DNA of 34,848 nucleotides, taken from the NCBI RefSeq assembly GCF_029215975.1, contig NZ_JAEMVD010000012.1:1-34848 (forward strand). Direction: 5' to 3'. The stretch comes from Sulfurimonas sp. SAG-AH-194-C20. GTDB taxonomy: Bacteria; Campylobacterota; Campylobacteria; Campylobacterales; Sulfurimonadaceae. A model generated the notes under the pieces. The model saw only the letters and a program-made list of their open reading frames with translations. It did no database searches and had not been told where the DNA came from. Shown here one piece after another: positions 34,043 to 34,848 of the stretch. The position numbers were made by a program, and so were the translations under genes. The first letter of the stretch is position 1; the number at the start of each line of letters is the position of its first letter.

Positions 34043-34848
34043 ATGGAAAAAATATTTCAAAGACTTGCACTCTCAAGTGCATCACTTGTGTTTATTCTAC
34101 TAGTAGGTATCTTTATCACTCTGTATATAACTGCTAAACCTGCAATTGATGAGTTTGGATTTAACTTCATTACAGATTCTCACTGGAACAAGAATGTTGT
34201 TTTAGAAGCAGAAGATGACATGATGCTCGATGAAGATGACATGATGCTAGATGATGAAGATGACCTCATTACAAAGACTATCTATGGTGGACTTGTGCCC
34301 ATAGTAGGGACACTACTTACAACTCTTATAGCTCTTGCATTTTCACTTCCTATCGCAATGGGCATAGCAGTATTTCTAGCAGAAATTGCCCCTAAAAACA
34401 TCTCCGACATTGTCGGTATTGCCATTGAACTTTTAGCGGCTATTCCCTCCATCATCTTTGGTATGTGGGGACTTTACTATTTTGCCCCTATCATCGCTGA
34501 CTTGTTTGGTGGGTATCAAGTCTCACTTCTTACCGCTGGACTTGTACTTGGTGTTATGATACTTCCCTTTATGGCAGCCATCACAAGAGATAGTATGAAC
34601 ACAACTCCTGGGGTTTTAAAAGAGTCTGCTTATGCACTTGGGGCTACAAAGTTTGAAGTCATAAAGGACATCATCTTTCCATATTCTAAGGTCGGTATCA
34701 TCGGAAGTATCATCTTAGCACTTGGTCGTGCTTTAGGTGAAACTATGGCTGTTGCTTTTCTTATAGGTAGCATTTTTGTTCTACCAAGTAAGATTACAGA
34801 CCCAACTATCTCTATCCCTGTTGCGATGGCAAACAACTTTGGTGAAGC
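34043..34848 (+). CDS. pstC: Phosphate ABC transporter permease, 5' part
   Basis: An open frame of 268 codons running off the window end, encoding a PstC-type permease of the inner membrane. The first helix is residues about 10-30. A periplasmic segment FGFNFITDSHWNKN follows, then transporter helices with EFATM-like features: YGGLVPIVGTLLTTL, the cytoplasmic EAA loop ESAYALGATKFEVIKDIIFP and ALGRALGETMAVAFLIG. Residues about 55-74 are an acidic Asp/Glu/Met insertion built from a 21-bp tandem repeat. The start ATG at 34043 has no ribosome site; the gene has its own Pho-box-like promoter. Confidence 0.93.
   Translation, partial: MEKIFQRLALSSASLVFILLVGIFITLYITAKPAIDEFGFNFITDSHWNKNVVLEAEDDMMLDEDDMMLDDEDDLITKTIYGGLVPIVGTLLTTLIALAFSLPIAMGIAVFLAEIAPKNISDIVGIAIELLAAIPSIIFGMWGLYYFAPIIADLFGGYQVSLLTAGLVLGVMILPFMAAITRDSMNTTPGVLKESAYALGATKFEVIKDIIFPYSKVGIIGSIILALGRALGETMAVAFLIGSIFVLPSKITDPTISIPVAMANNFGE
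34211..34252 (+). repeat. 21-bp tandem repeat within pstC
   Basis: Two consecutive 21-bp units (34211-34231 and 34232-34252), differing at one base, encode EDDMMLD twice; a third partial unit (GATGAAGATGAC) follows. The repeat keeps the reading frame. Confidence 0.85.

Overview
The window looks like chromosomal DNA of a Campylobacterota (Epsilonproteobacteria) member, most like a Sulfurimonas-type free-living species. The reasons are the AT-rich base composition, a complex I operon in which a 75-residue protein stands where NuoE/NuoF would be, a tandem DUF2393 pair next to hisIE, and the style of the porin and Pst proteins. This placement rests on recalled family features; no database search was possible. 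No rRNA, tRNA, CRISPR array, insertion sequence or prophage was seen. No gene-free stretch exceeds 300 bases; the longest is 17600-17859.

Region 1 (1-11895, minus strand) is the complex I operon, read right to left: nuoA, B, C, D, a small NuoE-position protein, G, H, I, J, K, L, M and the first codons of nuoN. Genes are tightly packed except for a 157-bp gap before nuoG, which holds an 11-bp-stem hairpin and a possible internal promoter. No classical NADH-oxidising module (NuoE/NuoF) is present, and NuoG carries cysteine motifs for one more [4Fe-4S] cluster than the E. coli type.

Region 2 (about 12000-20900) holds a terminator, an AAA ATPase downstream of a FadL-type outer-membrane protein, a lipoprotein plus endonuclease IV pair, a thioredoxin-reductase-like flavoprotein, a Y-family DNA polymerase, a DUF234 protein with a PD-(D/E)XK-like core, and a protein with a C-terminal DjlA-type J domain. 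Several genes here point to DNA repair or stress.

Region 3 (about 21000-29450) is mostly metabolic: purF with a TIGR01212 radical-SAM gene; ilvE, a prohibitin-like SPFH protein, hisIE and two DUF2393 membrane proteins in one minus-strand run; then two convergent fatty-acid desaturases around a shared terminator-like hairpin.

Region 4 (29556-34848) is a phosphate-acquisition locus: an OprO/OprP-type porin (minus) divergent from pstS (plus), an unrecognised 568-residue gene, and the start of pstC. The porin, pstS and pstC are each preceded by an 18-bp direct repeat (a TGTAAC/CGTAAC-like 7-mer, 4-bp spacer, second 7-mer). In all three, exactly 10 bp separates the repeat from a -10-like hexamer, which is the layout of a Pho box. 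The unknown gene sits inside this regulon but lacks the box and appears to be read from a leaderless promoter. It is the best candidate here for an undescribed component of phosphate uptake or sensing.
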